Shown: in pieces, positions 48,397 to 59,506 of the stretch | Position numbering within the stretch: the first letter of the stretch is position 1 | Layout: each line of letters starts with the position of its first letter | Source: Paramacrobiotus metropolitanus | Taxonomy: Eukaryota; Tardigrada; Eutardigrada; Parachela; Macrobiotidae | Length of the DNA: 64,000 nt | NCBI RefSeq assembly: GCF_019649055.1 | Contig: NW_026570232.1 | Location: forward strand, 1,178,001 to 1,242,000 | Direction of reading: 5' to 3' | The notes under the pieces: generated by a model | Databases searched by the model: none | What the model was told of the DNA's origin: nothing | The model's input: only the letters and a program-made list of their open reading frames with translations | Position numbers and translations under genes: made by a program

Positions 48397-49904
48397 TTAA
48401 TGTTTCTTTTCTCCTTTTCCTGGCAGGATTATACCTTCATACTGCAAAACACAAAAGAAGACGTAAGCTGCAAGAACTGAACACAAAATTCATACATGAT
48501 TCATCATTTTGTTGCACCCACGGTCAGTGCACGAGGAAAATACGAGAACAATCAATTTCAAAAATAGGCCGCCAAGCATTACAGTATTTCGCTATACACG
48601 ACTGTTCATAAACAGGCTAAACGAAAAAGCAAAATAATCGTTCCCATGAAAACTCAAGCTTTTGATCCCAAAATAAACTGATAATTATTTCAATACTTTC
48701 TCATGGATAAACGCATGTATAGCAATCAAAGATTTCTCGAACAGTAGAAACAAAAGTTTATAATCAATTTACTAGTAGCTGTCACAATAAGTCTCCACAA
48801 CGCGCTAAAGACGTTCTCGGAAACATAAAAAGTCTTCCTCTGTAAATGTTTACCTTTTGTTGGAACCACTTCATGCTTTCTTTGCGGGTGACGCGGTGTT
48901 TCCGTCCGATTATGCCCGTTCGTCGTCGTCGATCAACAATGGAATAACCAGGTCGTCCCAATACCACGTAAAAATCCATACCGTAGATACCAATGTTCGG
49001 ATCATATTTGATTCCAAGATCAATGTGTTCTTGGATACCGAAACCGAAGTTTCCGGTTTCTGAGAAGCATCCTTCGCGAAGTTCGTATTCTCGCACCTGA
49101 AATGCAAATAATGCGAAACCATAATTATCGTATTCGTTTCAATTTCAAGAGCGCGAATATCCAAAATACCCTGTAGCTACTTCACACCAAAAAGACAGGA
49201 GAAACAGGGAAACTCGTAACGAAGACGCATTTTCCATCTGTTCAACATTATAACTTCTCAAAACAGTCTGAGTAGGACAAACTGTAACTTTTTAGAAACT
49301 TTCAACACTCATTTTGAAAAAATAGGCGACAAAACAAAAAGAATAGACTTAATAGCTTATTTTTTCATGTGAAATAAATCTACTGCGCATTGCGTACCTT
49401 TAAACCTTTATCCAAGATTTCCTCCGCTTTGGGACCACGTACTGTCACATGCACGGCGATCTTTTCGTTACGTCGAATGCCAAACGATCGAACCGTAAAT
49501 CTCGCTGCAGAATTACAATGCTAATGAAACCAATTGCTGTATATTTGGATAACTCGCAGAGCTACGTTAAACGTAATTCAGAACCCTCAAATTTCCGACG
49601 AACCCAAACGTCTTCAAGTCCCCAAACGAAGACTGCAGCCATGTTCGCTTCTTCTTACCTTTTGAGAAAACTGGGGTCTGGCCGGTGAGCTGCTCCAGCA
49701 CTTTGGCGGCACGAGTCAACCTGTCACCAGATTCACCCACACAGATATTAATGCAGAGTTTCTGAATGCGCAGTTCGCGCATGGGATGTTTCTCGGGATC
49801 CGCTTTCTCCTTCTTCTCAACCTGCAATCGGTACGAGTACGATAAACAGTGATTCCCGGTGAGCATTCTTTAATACGTAAAATCCAAAATTGACTTACGG
49901 CCAT
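48397..49904 (-). CDS. RPL11: Ribosomal protein L11 (uL5)
   Basis: Five coding exons on the minus strand join in frame to 187 residues: 49,904-49,899 (ATG GCC only), 49,821-49,659, 49,504-49,398, 49,096-48,854 and 48,441-48,397. It is a large-subunit protein that, with uL18 and 5S rRNA, forms the 5S particle at the central protuberance. Diagnostic stretches are [75 protein letters not shown] and GIILPGK near the end. The length fits the eukaryotic family (about 178). The first intron lies right after the second codon, which is common in animal ribosomal protein genes. The leader holds a C/T tract (tcatcttttt) just upstream of the ATG that may be a 5' TOP motif, which would couple translation to growth signals. 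No intronic snoRNA was found. Confidence 0.97.
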
Positions 49905-50638
49905 TTTCTCACAAAAAGATGACAAGGGAGCTGTCCAGACAATCAAAATCCGCAGATATACCTCGCGAACCCTGAAGAACTCTGGATGATAATTTTTGAA
50001 ACTGCGTCGCCGACTGCTGCCGTAGCATTCAGCGAGAATCTGTGCGAGTGTACTGTTTGTGGTAGGCCGGTTGGTGGAGAATGATGAAATATTTTCAGTC
50101 GGTCGCCACATATGGCGGTAGTCAGTGCGAATTTACGTACAGTAACTGCCGGACTGCATCAGTACGTGGAACGTACAAAATTGTTGTTACTGAAAACTTA
50201 TGAACTTGTTGCTGTAGAAAATTACTTACTATAATTAATAATTTATAAAATTATTGCAAAAATTTGTGAAGCAAGGTTATACAATGAAAGGCTACTTTTC
50301 CCTAGTTAAATATATATGTGTGGGAGGTTATATGTAGTTATAACTTATGGATACTGAGAGCCCGGAAAAAAACCCGGCGAAAGACGCTATATATGTAGCT
50401 GCTGTGGAAAATTAGCATGCTGCTACGGTAGTTAAAGTGGACTAAAACAGTACTTTAAATTTAAGATGATATGTATATTATAATGATTATAGTATTTACT
50501 GTTTATTTGATAACGATTCAGTCAAGGTTCTATTGTTCCTGATAATATTCTTCTTCTGTAACTTCAAATGATACTTCACATCCCTGTACTCCTGAAGGAC
50601 CGGGACACTAATCAGAATGACCAAACAAAGTTAAACAA
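49905..50638. other. RPL11 promoter side and left flank of the transposon stack
   Basis: No gene. The RPL11 leader with its pyrimidine tract lies at about 49,905-49,925. The boundary of the plus-strand LINE is probably between 50,638 and 50,843 but its exact 5' end is not visible. Confidence 0.45.
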
Positions 50639-50843
50639 TAAACAAAACATATAATTCATGCTTAAATGAAATTCACTTTAAAACAACCTTTTTTCCTCGC
50701 TTGGACAGCTTGCAGACTGCTCAATAAATCTAGAACTTGCTCTCTGCAGCCTTTAGCCTACTCGATTGTGCACTCTAGCCGTACATCTGGCATAGAATAC
50801 TCCATATACACAGCAGTGACCTTTACACTCGGTCGCTCTTTGC

Positions 50844-52028
50844 ATGTCGAAAATGCCCGAATCGGATGATGGCGACGATTTTGAGGATGACCTATCTGGC
50901 CTACAGTTTGTTGATTTGGTTAACAAATTATCGGAAATTGTTCAGGAAGTGTATGCCAACCCACCATCCAAGAAAACCAAACTCCATGCTGTTCTCACCA
51001 AACACAAGGACGCACTGGAGCAAATCCCTTCCTTATTAAAAGATCACCACATCCGCCTCTACGAAAATGCCCTGATGACGGAAACCGAGCTCGGCCATGA
51101 AAAAGAACGTGTGATACAGCTAACTCGCAGGAATCACGAAGATACCGGCACCCTGATCATCGGCCATTGCGACAAAGAGAAATGGCTGCCCACCAACAAT
51201 CCCGTGCCACAAAAATCCTATGCTGCAATCGCCAAAGAACCCCTGCCTGCAGTAATACTCCAGCCGAAAAATAAAGCGTCCCTGCCACCCCACCAATCCC
51301 GTGCAACACCGAATGAATTGTCCAAACTATCAAACGCCCTTAACACAGCCATCCCTGCTGGCGCTGCGAATCTCAACGTGACTGACATCCGTCCCATCAG
51401 TGGTAAGCGTGTCCTACTTCAGTTCAAAAATGCCGACAGTGCCGAAAATGGTAAGTCAGTTTTACAAAACCATGCAGAAACATTAGGCTACGAAGTCGTC
51501 CCTATTAAGCCTAAAATGTCAAGGGTTATTGTTCGCCGAGTCCCGAAAACACTGTCAAATGATGACCTTCTAAATGAAATAAAGGCCAAAAACATCCTTC
51601 CACCCAACTCAGAAATTAAAATTGTCATCCGTTTAACCAGTCGGCGCGAATAAGTTTCCACATGTGCAGTTGTTTTGGAAGTCAGTCAGGCTGTTCGCAA
51701 TATGTTGACTGACCACCGCTTTTTAATGATTCAGTGGTGACGTTGTCCCGTAGAGGATCATGTATACATCCCACAGTGTTCCACGTGTTGCGTTTATGGC
51801 CACACTTCGACGAAGTGTGACAAATCACCCCGCTGTGCTTACTGCGCTAAAGGCCATTTGTCTACAGACTGTACGGAAAATGATGATTTTGTATTTGTGT
51901 GCCCGCTTTGCAGTGACAGCAATGTTTACATGCCGGCCAACTACCATTCAGCATACGATCGCCCATATTGTACTGTTTTCAAAAATTCGCGGTATTTTTA
52001 CAACCAAAACGTTACAAAAAACCGGTAG
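50844..52028 (+). pseudogene. LINE ORF1 (RRM-like plus CCHC knuckles), broken
   Basis: Starts at the ATG at 50,844. Residues about 175-265 look like an RRM-type fold (GKRVLLQFKNADSAENGKSV). The frame then meets TAA at 51,651 and TGA at 51,738. Past both, the same frame encodes zinc knuckles: CSTCCVYGHTSTKC (CX2CX4HX4C), CAYCAKGHLSTDC and a third Cys-rich stretch, ending at a TAG at 52,026. Such proteins bind element RNA and act as chaperones. The two in-frame nonsense codons indicate decay rather than two genes. Confidence 0.75.
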
Positions 52029-52206
52029 ACGACGTTGAAATTTTGGAAACTAACTTAACTGAGAAAACCGCTGTTTTTAATAATAAGATTTTGTCAGATC
52101 CGGTTAACCAACAGACTGTGTCTCTTCGACAGCCGAAACATCCGGCTCCTGTTGAAAATATCCGTGTGCGATGCTGTAATGTTAGAAGCGTAAAAAGCAA
52201 ACGCGA

Positions 52207-52218
52207 AGAAGTTAAATT
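52207..52218 (+). repeat. Target-site duplication, left copy
   Basis: AGAAGTTAAATT, repeated exactly at 55,690-55,701, brackets the minus-strand element. Removing the element and one copy leaves the APE endonuclease reading frame continuous. Confidence 0.88.
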
Positions 52219-55200
52219 TCAGTTCGAAATGTATTTATCATGCTTTCTTCACTCATTTATAGAAATTTTCAATATCCTTCAAAAATCAAATAATACAAAC
52301 ACAGACAAAAAAGAAATGCAGTTTTCACATGCTATAACAAGAAAATTTCCTCTAACTTCTCCTGATCCGGTATTGTGCCCATAACGCACATAGCGTTTCC
52401 TCTTTGAATCTGTATGGAGATCCGCTGCCGGAAAAATTCTTTCGCGCGTGGTTGCCCGGTAGTGGTCGCGATGAGCTGTCCGGTTTTATCGACCAGCATC
52501 TTAGCTCCGTCGCCCAAAGGTCCGTATGTTTCAAAGGCAGCGGCAACAAAATTGTACCTTGGCTGAAGCCACGCATGTTTTGCGAGCTTTTTTGCTTCGG
52601 CTAGTTGCGCTGCGGCACCGACATTGACGGCTGTACGGTCGAGATATGAAGTTGCCAGAGTGTCCACACAGGTTACGTCTATTGCGAGTGGTTTACCACG
52701 TTCCCAGGGACAAGCGTAACTACATCCGGTCTTTTGTTACCTACTAAGGCCAATCCTTTCGGCTCCACTCTGGCAGGGAAACCACCCGTCGTTAACGCGC
52801 GAGCGAACTCCTTGCTGATGCCATCATGTCTGGGTAGTCGTCCGGCTGATCGTTTGCACCGCAGTCCATGTCTCCCGAACTCGTCTACCCATTCGCCGCA
52901 TTTACATTCATGGGGAGTTACAATAGGAGCACCTAAACGTAGAGCGACGCTGGTCTGAAAATCGATATTTTCCAGCAGATTACCTAGGCAAGCAGCCGGC
53001 AATGCGTGAATCCAATAACCCGATTCTGGTGTTGACACCGCCTTCAAGTGTGCGACTTCTGTGGCAGAGACACGGAGTGCTGAAAGGTCAGAAAGTGCAC
53101 GCAAGGACGCAGGAGTGTCCCAGGCTTTTTGGATGCCGTGGAGGGGTTCAGCTGGCACATCATTCAAGCCGGTAAGCAACTTCCAAGCCAAAGTTGCGGA
53201 AGTTGTGTCGGTCGGTGGTAGAAAAGGGCATAATTTAGAGATAAGCGAGCGCACAGAGGAAGCCGATGCCAAGTAGGCGGAGGGAGCTAGCTCCTCGGTG
53301 CGTCGAATCCCTAAACCACCCAGTCGAACTGGTAACGATGTCTGCAACCACGTTGGATGATCCATTCTGACGTTGGTGATCTTCTCCACAGCGGCGCGGA
53401 AAGTTTGGTCCAGGGTGTATAATTCATCCGAAAACTGCCACGCCAGAGAGGTGCGAAGTAAGTGGACGATTTTTGGAACACCAAGGCAGTTTTTCAACAA
53501 AAATAGTGCTTGGTGTTTCGGGATTAGCACTAGTCGTTCACACATGTTCTTCACTTCCTCCACTCTTTTTTTAATCACAGGTGCTACTCCGGTCGGCAAC
53601 AGAGGTGATCCCAGGAGGCTCAGCTTCTCTTTAGACACCACCGACAAACTGGGGAATTTCGTCTGGAAAATAGCAGCTGTGGATTCCCGTTGAACATCTG
53701 ATCCACCGCAGATAAAAAGTTCACATTTTGAAAGGTTCACAGACAAACCGATTTTTTCCGCTTCCGCAATGAGGAGCTCAAAATTGCAAAGCACTTCTTG
53801 TGGGCGGCCTCCTAGTGTCCCGTCATCCATGAACCACGCGTTTAGTTGCGTGATTAGCATGTCCACGATATATTGTACAACCAGACAAAACAAAATTGGC
53901 CCTAGCGGATCTCCTTGCTGTACGCCGGACTGCGAAGAAATAATTATATCGCCAAGGAACAGTGAAGAGTGGTAGCCATAGCACAGCTTTACGAACGGAT
54001 AATAATCCGGTATGATATCAGCGGCAATCTTCAGAATTTTCTCACGCGACACAGAGTTGAAGGCGTTTGCAAAGTCGATTTTCAGCAGCACTTTTACTTC
54101 GTCGCTGTAGCGTAAAAGAAAGTCCCTTGACGCATGGATGACACCTTCTACGCCTTTCTTTGTGCCGCAGCCTAGTTGATGAGGATGGAAGATAGGTGTA
54201 GTAATCGGACGGATTCGTGAGTCGACCAGTTTAGCGGCAAGTCTCCTGTAGGTATTGCCAACTGCGATTGGACGTAAGCCGCCATCCTTTTTCCGGAGTG
54301 CGATGAGACGAGCGCCGCAAAGGACAGGCCTAATGTCTTCAGGGATATTGCCAGTCAAAATGTGGTTTAGCAGGTCCGTGATTGCATCGCACAATTCTTT
54401 TGACGTATCATCTGCCCTCCCGCCGAGTAAATCCAGAAGGTGCTGAGGACGCAACCCGTCTGGTCCTCCGGCGCTACCCTTCGGCATGGATTCCAGTGAT
54501 CTGAAGACCTCATCTGGGGTGAGTGGGACAAACGAACCATTTGGGTCTTCGGGCAAATCTGGAATAGGGGACTCGGGATGTTTGCTCTGCATTGCTTCAA
54601 CAACTTCAGAGGTTATTTCCGCTACGGAATCAGACGAAAAAAGTGTGCGTACAGCGCCACTAATATTAAAATCGTCAATCTGTATGCCAACTCGCCGAGC
54701 CAGGTCTTCGTCGAGCGTAGCGCGTCGAGATTTAGGTTTCGTGGTCGTTTCTGAGTCCTCCAGTTTTCCCTCTTCAAACTAAGCGACACGATTCTTGATG
54801 TGAGTAGTCAGGGAAATTTTACGGGCTTTTTTCGAATCAGCAGGGAGAGACAGTACTGCAGATGGTGCTGACAGCAGGCGCAGCCATGAAGACGAGGAGT
54901 TTTCCGTGGTAGCACGTCGCATCAACTTTGTCAGCAGTACAGCAACAGATGGCCTGGCTGCTTTTGGTATCCTTCGCATAATTCTCCGCTTAGTCCAGGA
55001 CGCTACCACGGCGGAGATTGGCGTGCCAGCTTGCGGGTCGGGGAAAAGAGGAGCAGAGGTAGTACTATGAGCAGGAGGAGCGCCAGGAGCCGATGAGGGA
55101 TTAACTGGCACAAGTTCGAGGTCCCTGCTCAGGCTTCTTGGACAGACGGGTCTATGCGTCCCCCATCTTCGCAGCTCTTTTCCGCATCCCGAACACGTAA

Positions 55201-55689
55201 ACAGAGCAGATGACATCGTAGAATATTTCGGTGGCTACAAAACAATGCGAGGAACCAGACCCAAGTTCGTCGAAAAATCGGTGTTTGCCACTGAAGAAAC
55301 GACCTACCCGGATACCTGAGGTTCACACAAAGTGTTCCCCTCAAGTAATTTCGGTAGATGCCCAACAGTCATCCATTGCCCAGCGGGGATAGTCAAAGAA
55401 ATAGATGAAGATTAGGTTCGTAGGTAAATTGCAAAATAATGGTGAGAAATAGAAATAGAACAGCTATTGATTATCATGCTATTGATTATGCAAATAAAAG
55501 GCACTGTTACCAAATAGCAGATGGGAAAGAGTTGTTACTGAGAAGAACAATTGTTACCTGGGAAAAAAAGTAACCGACGCTCAAGAAAGGCGTAAGCCGG
55601 TGTAACTCCACTTCTAACGGGTTTATTGTGTCCAGCTTTATAGTTTATCGTTCGTGGACGCTCTCGTGTGCAAGCCACATTTGTGGCCA
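52219..55689 (-). mobile_element. RLE-type non-LTR retrotransposon inserted in the LINE
   Basis: A 3,471-base element in opposite orientation to its host element, bounded by 12-bp target duplications. Its 5' end is at 55,689 and its 3' end at 52,219, with a 5' UTR of about 470 bases, one long ORF and a 3' UTR of about 113 bases without a poly(A) or simple-repeat tail. The single ORF, the N-terminal zinc finger and the C-terminal restriction-like endonuclease place it with early-branching LINEs (R2-like architecture). The 12-bp duplication in an unrelated transposon shows that this copy did not go into rDNA. Confidence 0.88.
52332..55216 (-). pseudogene. RT/restriction-like endonuclease protein, one stop and one frameshift
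   Basis: Reads from the ATG at 55,216 to the stop at 52,332 and encodes about 960 residues. The N-terminus has a CCHC finger (CSGCGKELRRWGTHRPVC). The frame meets one TAG at 54,779-54,781 and continues in the same frame into the reverse transcriptase: GSAGGPDGLRPQHLLDLLGG, LLKIDFANAFNSVSRE, SGVQQGDPLGPILFC and the active-site segment AWFMDDGTLGG (Met where many LINEs have Ala). The C-terminus has a Cys/His knuckle (CKCGEWVDEFGRHGLRC) and the PD-(D/E)XK-type nuclease segment RPDVVTLVP. A missing base near 52,709 shifts the frame, and the other frame gives IDVTCVDTLATSYL and the remaining 110 or so residues. Only these two lesions are visible, so the insertion looks young. Similar proteins are known to me from cnidarian, sponge and echinoderm genomes, but I cannot name the clade. 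Confidence 0.85.
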
Positions 55690-55701
55690 CAGAAGTTAAA
55701 T
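55690..55701 (+). repeat. Target-site duplication, right copy
   Basis: AGAAGTTAAATT, identical to 52,207-52,218. Confidence 0.88.
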
Positions 55702-56459
55702 TGTTCTCTTCAGTCAGTGATGTGACCGTTCTTACGGAGACATACGACAGGCCTTTCATGACAGATTCCGATTTCGCTGACCTAGATAATTTCAACGTAT
55801 TTCGAAAAGCCAGGTCTGATGGTCGTGGCGGTGTGGCTATTGTCATTCGTAACACATTACGCGCGATTCCCAGGCCTGAGCTGGAAACTCCCTTACTTGA
55901 GATTCTTTGTGTACAGTCTCTGTCTCTTGATCGAATTTTTATTGCATTTTACGCACCACCCGATAAAAGTATTCATGCAATCCCTGCGCTAATTGAACAT
56001 CTGCGTTCTCGTTTCTCCCCTCATTTGTTAACAAAATGCATAATCATGGGAGATTTCAATCGGCCTGACATAAACTGGTCAGATAAAACTGCAATTAAGC
56101 CAGCAAGCCGTGAGTTGCTACACGCCGTTGAAGAATTTGGGTTAAGACAGATAATTGATTTTCCTACGAGAGAAATGAACTGCCTCGATCTGTGTTTGTT
56201 AAGCGCAAATTCACTTTTTGAACCGGCAGTTCCAATCTGTCCGCCTTCTACTAAAAATGATCACATCGGTTTTGAATTTTCTTTGAAATTAAAGAAATAT
56301 CGCAGAAAATTTCGGATAAAAAAGCGGTGGAAAATTGAAAAAAGTAAAGTTGACCAGTTCCTAGCTGTGCTGAACGCTGTAGATTGGGTTAATCTGCTTG
56401 GCTGCCTAAACGCTAACAAACGTGCGGATAAATTTGAAGATGTTTTTCTCGACACAGCG

Positions 56460-56515
56460 AAAACTTTTTTCGTTTATGTAAATGTTAAATTGCGTAAAGG
56501 ATCGGTACAATATCC
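56460..56515 (+). repeat. 56-bp direct repeat, copy 1
   Basis: Matches 56,558-56,613 with one mismatch. Together with the inverted arm at 56,514-56,535 it forms a fold-back duplication that breaks the LINE frame between endonuclease and reverse transcriptase. Confidence 0.88.
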
Positions 56516-56535
56516 GATCCTTTACGCAATTTAAC
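56484..56535. repeat. Perfect 22-bp inverted repeat (hairpin)
   Basis: Arms 56,484-56,505 and 56,514-56,535 are exact reverse complements around the 8-base loop tacaatat. It sits between the two 56-bp direct repeats. Confidence 0.9.
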
Positions 56536-56557
56536 AATTTTTTTCGTTTATGAATTT

Positions 56558-56613
56558 AAAACTTTTTTCGTTTATGAAAATGTTAAATTGCGTAAAGGAT
56601 CGGTACAATATCC
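56558..56613 (+). repeat. 56-bp direct repeat, copy 2
   Basis: Second copy of 56,460-56,515. The LINE reading frame continues from this copy (RKGSVQYPKNIKKIINSRD). Confidence 0.88.
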
Positions 56614-56932
56614 CAAAAATATCAAGAAGATAATCAATTCTCGAGATCGTGCTTTCCGTTTGTACCGGCAATTTAGATCAAGTTATTTTAAATTTAAATG
56701 GAAAAATATTTCAAAAAAATGTGACACCTTTGTGCGGAAGTTTGGAAAACAAAAGCTTTCAAATATATCCACAGCTTTTCGAAATAATCCATCGAAGTTC
56801 TGGCGGTATATGAAATCAACCAATGATCGAATCGGCATGCCACCCCTCAAGGTGGCCGATGGCACATCCGTAACTACCGATCGTGAGAAAGCAGCCGTAC
56901 TTAACACAGTGTATCGTAACTCTCAGTCTATG

Positions 56933-57094
56933 GGTGGGTCTCATATTCAAAGCGAATCTCGTTATGGTACGGTTGCTCAACCGCACGAGGTGGTTGTTTG
57001 CAGTGGCCACGCCTACAGATACGGTACGCGAAGCCACCTCGCGAGGTGGAGTTGCTGTATCGCAACTAGATTCGCTTTGAATGTGAGACCCACC
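56933..57094. mobile_element. MITE-like 162-bp terminal inverted repeat element
   Basis: The 27-base ends 56,933-56,959 and 57,068-57,094 are inverted repeats with one mismatch, starting GGTGGGTCTCA. The flanks are CTATG on both sides (56,928-56,932 and 57,095-57,099). Because of the bases shared at the junction, the duplication could also be read as TAT with ends starting GGG. Removing the element and one flank copy restores the LINE reverse transcriptase frame exactly, which proves insertion. The interior is also partly palindromic (cgaggtgg and ccacctcgcgaggtgg) and encodes nothing, so it depends on a transposase elsewhere. Confidence 0.87.
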
Positions 57095-59231
57095 CTATGT
57101 GTGATGGCCACTGTGCTGGCAGCAGCCTTGATCTGACCTGTGACAACAATGATAATTGGGAAATTTCTGAATTATTAATTTTTGAACAGCTTGCAAAAAT
57201 ATCCGTTACAACATCGAGCGGTAAATTTGAAATAACTAATAAACTTTTAAAAATTGCTGCTTTGTCTATCACTAAGCCGCTTAAATTAGTTTTTAATGCC
57301 GCTATCAATGAAGGGGTATTTCCATCGAGATGGAAGCATTCTTTTATAACTCCGATACCGAAAATCTCAGCAGATCACAGATTGCCCGACAGTTATCGAC
57401 CAGTTTCAATGCTAAATCCTGTATCCAAAATTTTTGAACGTTGTCTTGATCAGTTGATTCGTGAACACTTGAGCAGAAACCATATGCTTTTCGATCACCA
57501 ATTCGCTTACCGGCACAAAAGGTCAACCGAACTACAGCTTTTTCTTTTCGTAAAATTTGTGAATGATTTTATCAGTAACGGCACTGCTGTAGACGCCGTG
57601 TTTTTGGACTGCTCAAAGGCTTTTGATAAGCTGTCTCATGAATCCATTAACGATGCGTTAATTCAGATGTATCTTCCCAGTCAAATCGTGCATTTGATTT
57701 CTGATTATTTAAAAAATCGAACGCAACGTGTGACAGTCGAAAATGAAATTTCGGATCCGCTACCGGTAAACAGTGGTGTACCTCAAGGTTCTGTACTGGG
57801 CCCTTTGTTGTTTATTTTCGTGTTGAATTTCATCCTTTTTGCACTGAAAAACGGAAGCGCCGCTTTCGTTTTTGCTGATGATATTGTTGTGTTTCGTCCG
57901 GTTACAACCACAGCGGACACCCAGTTACTGCAGGAAGACCTAGCGCATCTTGGTGAATGGCTTATTGACAAACAGCTCATCCTTAACGCGGCAAAGTCCG
58001 TCCACGTTCGTTTCTCAAAAAAGAAATCTCCTGATTCTTCATGTCAGTACAGTATTAACAATGTTCCTGTACCAAAGTCTGATTACGTAAAGCACTTGGG
58101 AATATTTGTTGATCGAAAACTGAACTTCAAAATCAACAGCGAAAATGTAGCAAAAAAATGCAACAAAAGAGTCAACTACATTAACCACGTTTTTCGCTAC
58201 ACTGACTACGGTGCCCGCATACGGCTCTTTGAAGCACTTGTCCTTTTAGTTATCGATTACTGCTGCGTCATCATGAAGCCGTCACTAAAACAGTCGAAAA
58301 ATGCCATCGAAAGTTGTCAGAGAAGGTTTTCTAAAACTTTGCGACTCGGAAACGATGTCTTGAATTACGAAAAACGTCTAAAAGAACTTGAATGGGACGA
58401 TCTGATTACGCGCCGTCTGAAAAAAGCACTGCTGTTTATGTACAAATTAGTGTTTCGGGTTGTTCCGATGGGTGATCTAATTGTATCTCCCTGAAATTCT
58501 CTGCTGCTGTGCTTGAGTCTGTTGCAGGAAATACCAGAATATCAGAACGCCTCCTGAATCACCCGTGCCCGATTGAGCCGTCCCCAACAACCGTTTGTGG
58601 AATAACAGTGACCACTGCCCATGACTCGTATCTCAACAGCCTTGTGTCCGTCTGGAATGAACTTCCCCTGATGCCCAACGCCTACGTCACGTTGAATACC
58701 TTTTCCGAAGCTTTAAAGACAGTAAACTGGAACGATTTACCATCAGCTAAAGCTTTCAGAACAAGTGACTAGCATAATTACGTCTATTCTTTGGTGTTCA
58801 ATGATAAAGAAGTAAATTTTAATTAGTGAAGTATCACGGTTGCGACTCAGTTGAAACTGTACAAAAGGCGATTACGTGCGTAAGTGTCCTTGCTTTCCCT
58901 TTTTCCCACGATTTCTTTTTGAAAACATTTTGAAAATTCGTAATTGTCAATGTGGGTTTTGGTTTTATGCATCGACCCCAGCGCGATCGTCTCCCTTCCT
59001 TTTTCCACGATAACACCAACTGATCGCAACCTTTGAGACTCTCTGTACTGCCTTTTCAAGTGTTTTGCTGTTTATTATAAAACAGTGTGTGTTGTTGTCA
59101 TCGTAATCACTTCATGTTTTCGTGTTTCACTTCATGATGCTGTTGTAATGTTTTGTGTGTTTTTCCTTCCGCTGTCTCGCTGTCTGAAGCTTAGAGGGGG
59201 CACTCGCTCCGTGCAAGGACAATAAACTTCC

Positions 59232-59249
59232 ATTATTATTATTATTTTA
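59232..59249 (+). repeat. ATT simple-repeat tail of the LINE
   Basis: A short attattatt run at the end of about 450 bases of 3' UTR. Short repeats of this type end many Jockey/CR1/I-like LINEs. Confidence 0.55.
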
Positions 59250-59506
59250 TTAAACAAGAAATAAGGTAACAAACAAGTACTGTAGTTCAATAAATATTTT
59301 CTACCGTTACATAACACATGACAGCAGATGTATACCGGAAGTATCCAACAAGATCGCTAAAAAGTAACAGGCATATTCTATAATAACACCACAATAACAG
59401 CCATTTTTTCGGCTGTGCGTATTCGCAAAACGTGATATACATTCTACATTCGGTGCACATCGGTTGATTTCTGAGTCACAGCTCCGCAACAGTGAGAGTT
59501 AACTGC

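Larger units (their letters stand above)
52030..58772 (+). pseudogene. LINE ORF2 (APE endonuclease plus reverse transcriptase), interrupted
   Basis: The endonuclease begins around 52,157 (VRCCNVRSVKSKREE), is cut at 52,218 by the inserted element and resumes at 55,702. Visible motifs are LTETY, GRGGVAIVIRN, MGDFNRPDINW and NDHIGF, the catalytic signature of APE-type LINE nucleases. The reverse transcriptase lies at 56,588-58,494 and has SYRPVSMLNPVSKIFERCL, FLDCSKAFDKLSHE, SGVPQGSVLGPLLF, the catalytic FADDIV and LGIFVDRKLNF. The frame is broken by a fold-back duplication (56,516-56,613), by the 162-bp element (56,933-57,094) and by a 1-base shift near 58,490. The C-terminal part continues at 58,509-58,772. 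No convincing ATG was found for ORF2. Confidence 0.85.
50639..59249 (+). mobile_element. Decayed APE-type non-LTR retrotransposon (LINE)
   Basis: The element carries an RRM/zinc-knuckle ORF1, an APE endonuclease and a reverse transcriptase in plus orientation, and ends in a short ATT-repeat tail (about 59,232-59,249). TTAAACAA occurs at 50,631-50,638 and again at 59,250-59,257 and may be the target duplication. That match is only 8 bases in AT-rich DNA, so the left limit is tentative. Two later insertions (52,219-55,689 and 56,933-57,094), a fold-back duplication near 56,516-56,613, stops in ORF1 and a frameshift near 58,490 show it is dead. The ATT tail and domain order suggest the Jockey/CR1/I side of the LINE tree; I cannot place it more finely. 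Confidence 0.8.

Noticed and set aside
48442-48853. Box C-like ATGATGA on the minus strand in the last RPL11 intron
   Set aside because: No box D or terminal stem at a usable distance, so an intronic snoRNA cannot be supported.
50666-50869. Frame overlapping the start of LINE ORF1
   Set aside because: No motif, and it overlaps the better-supported ORF1 start at 50,844.
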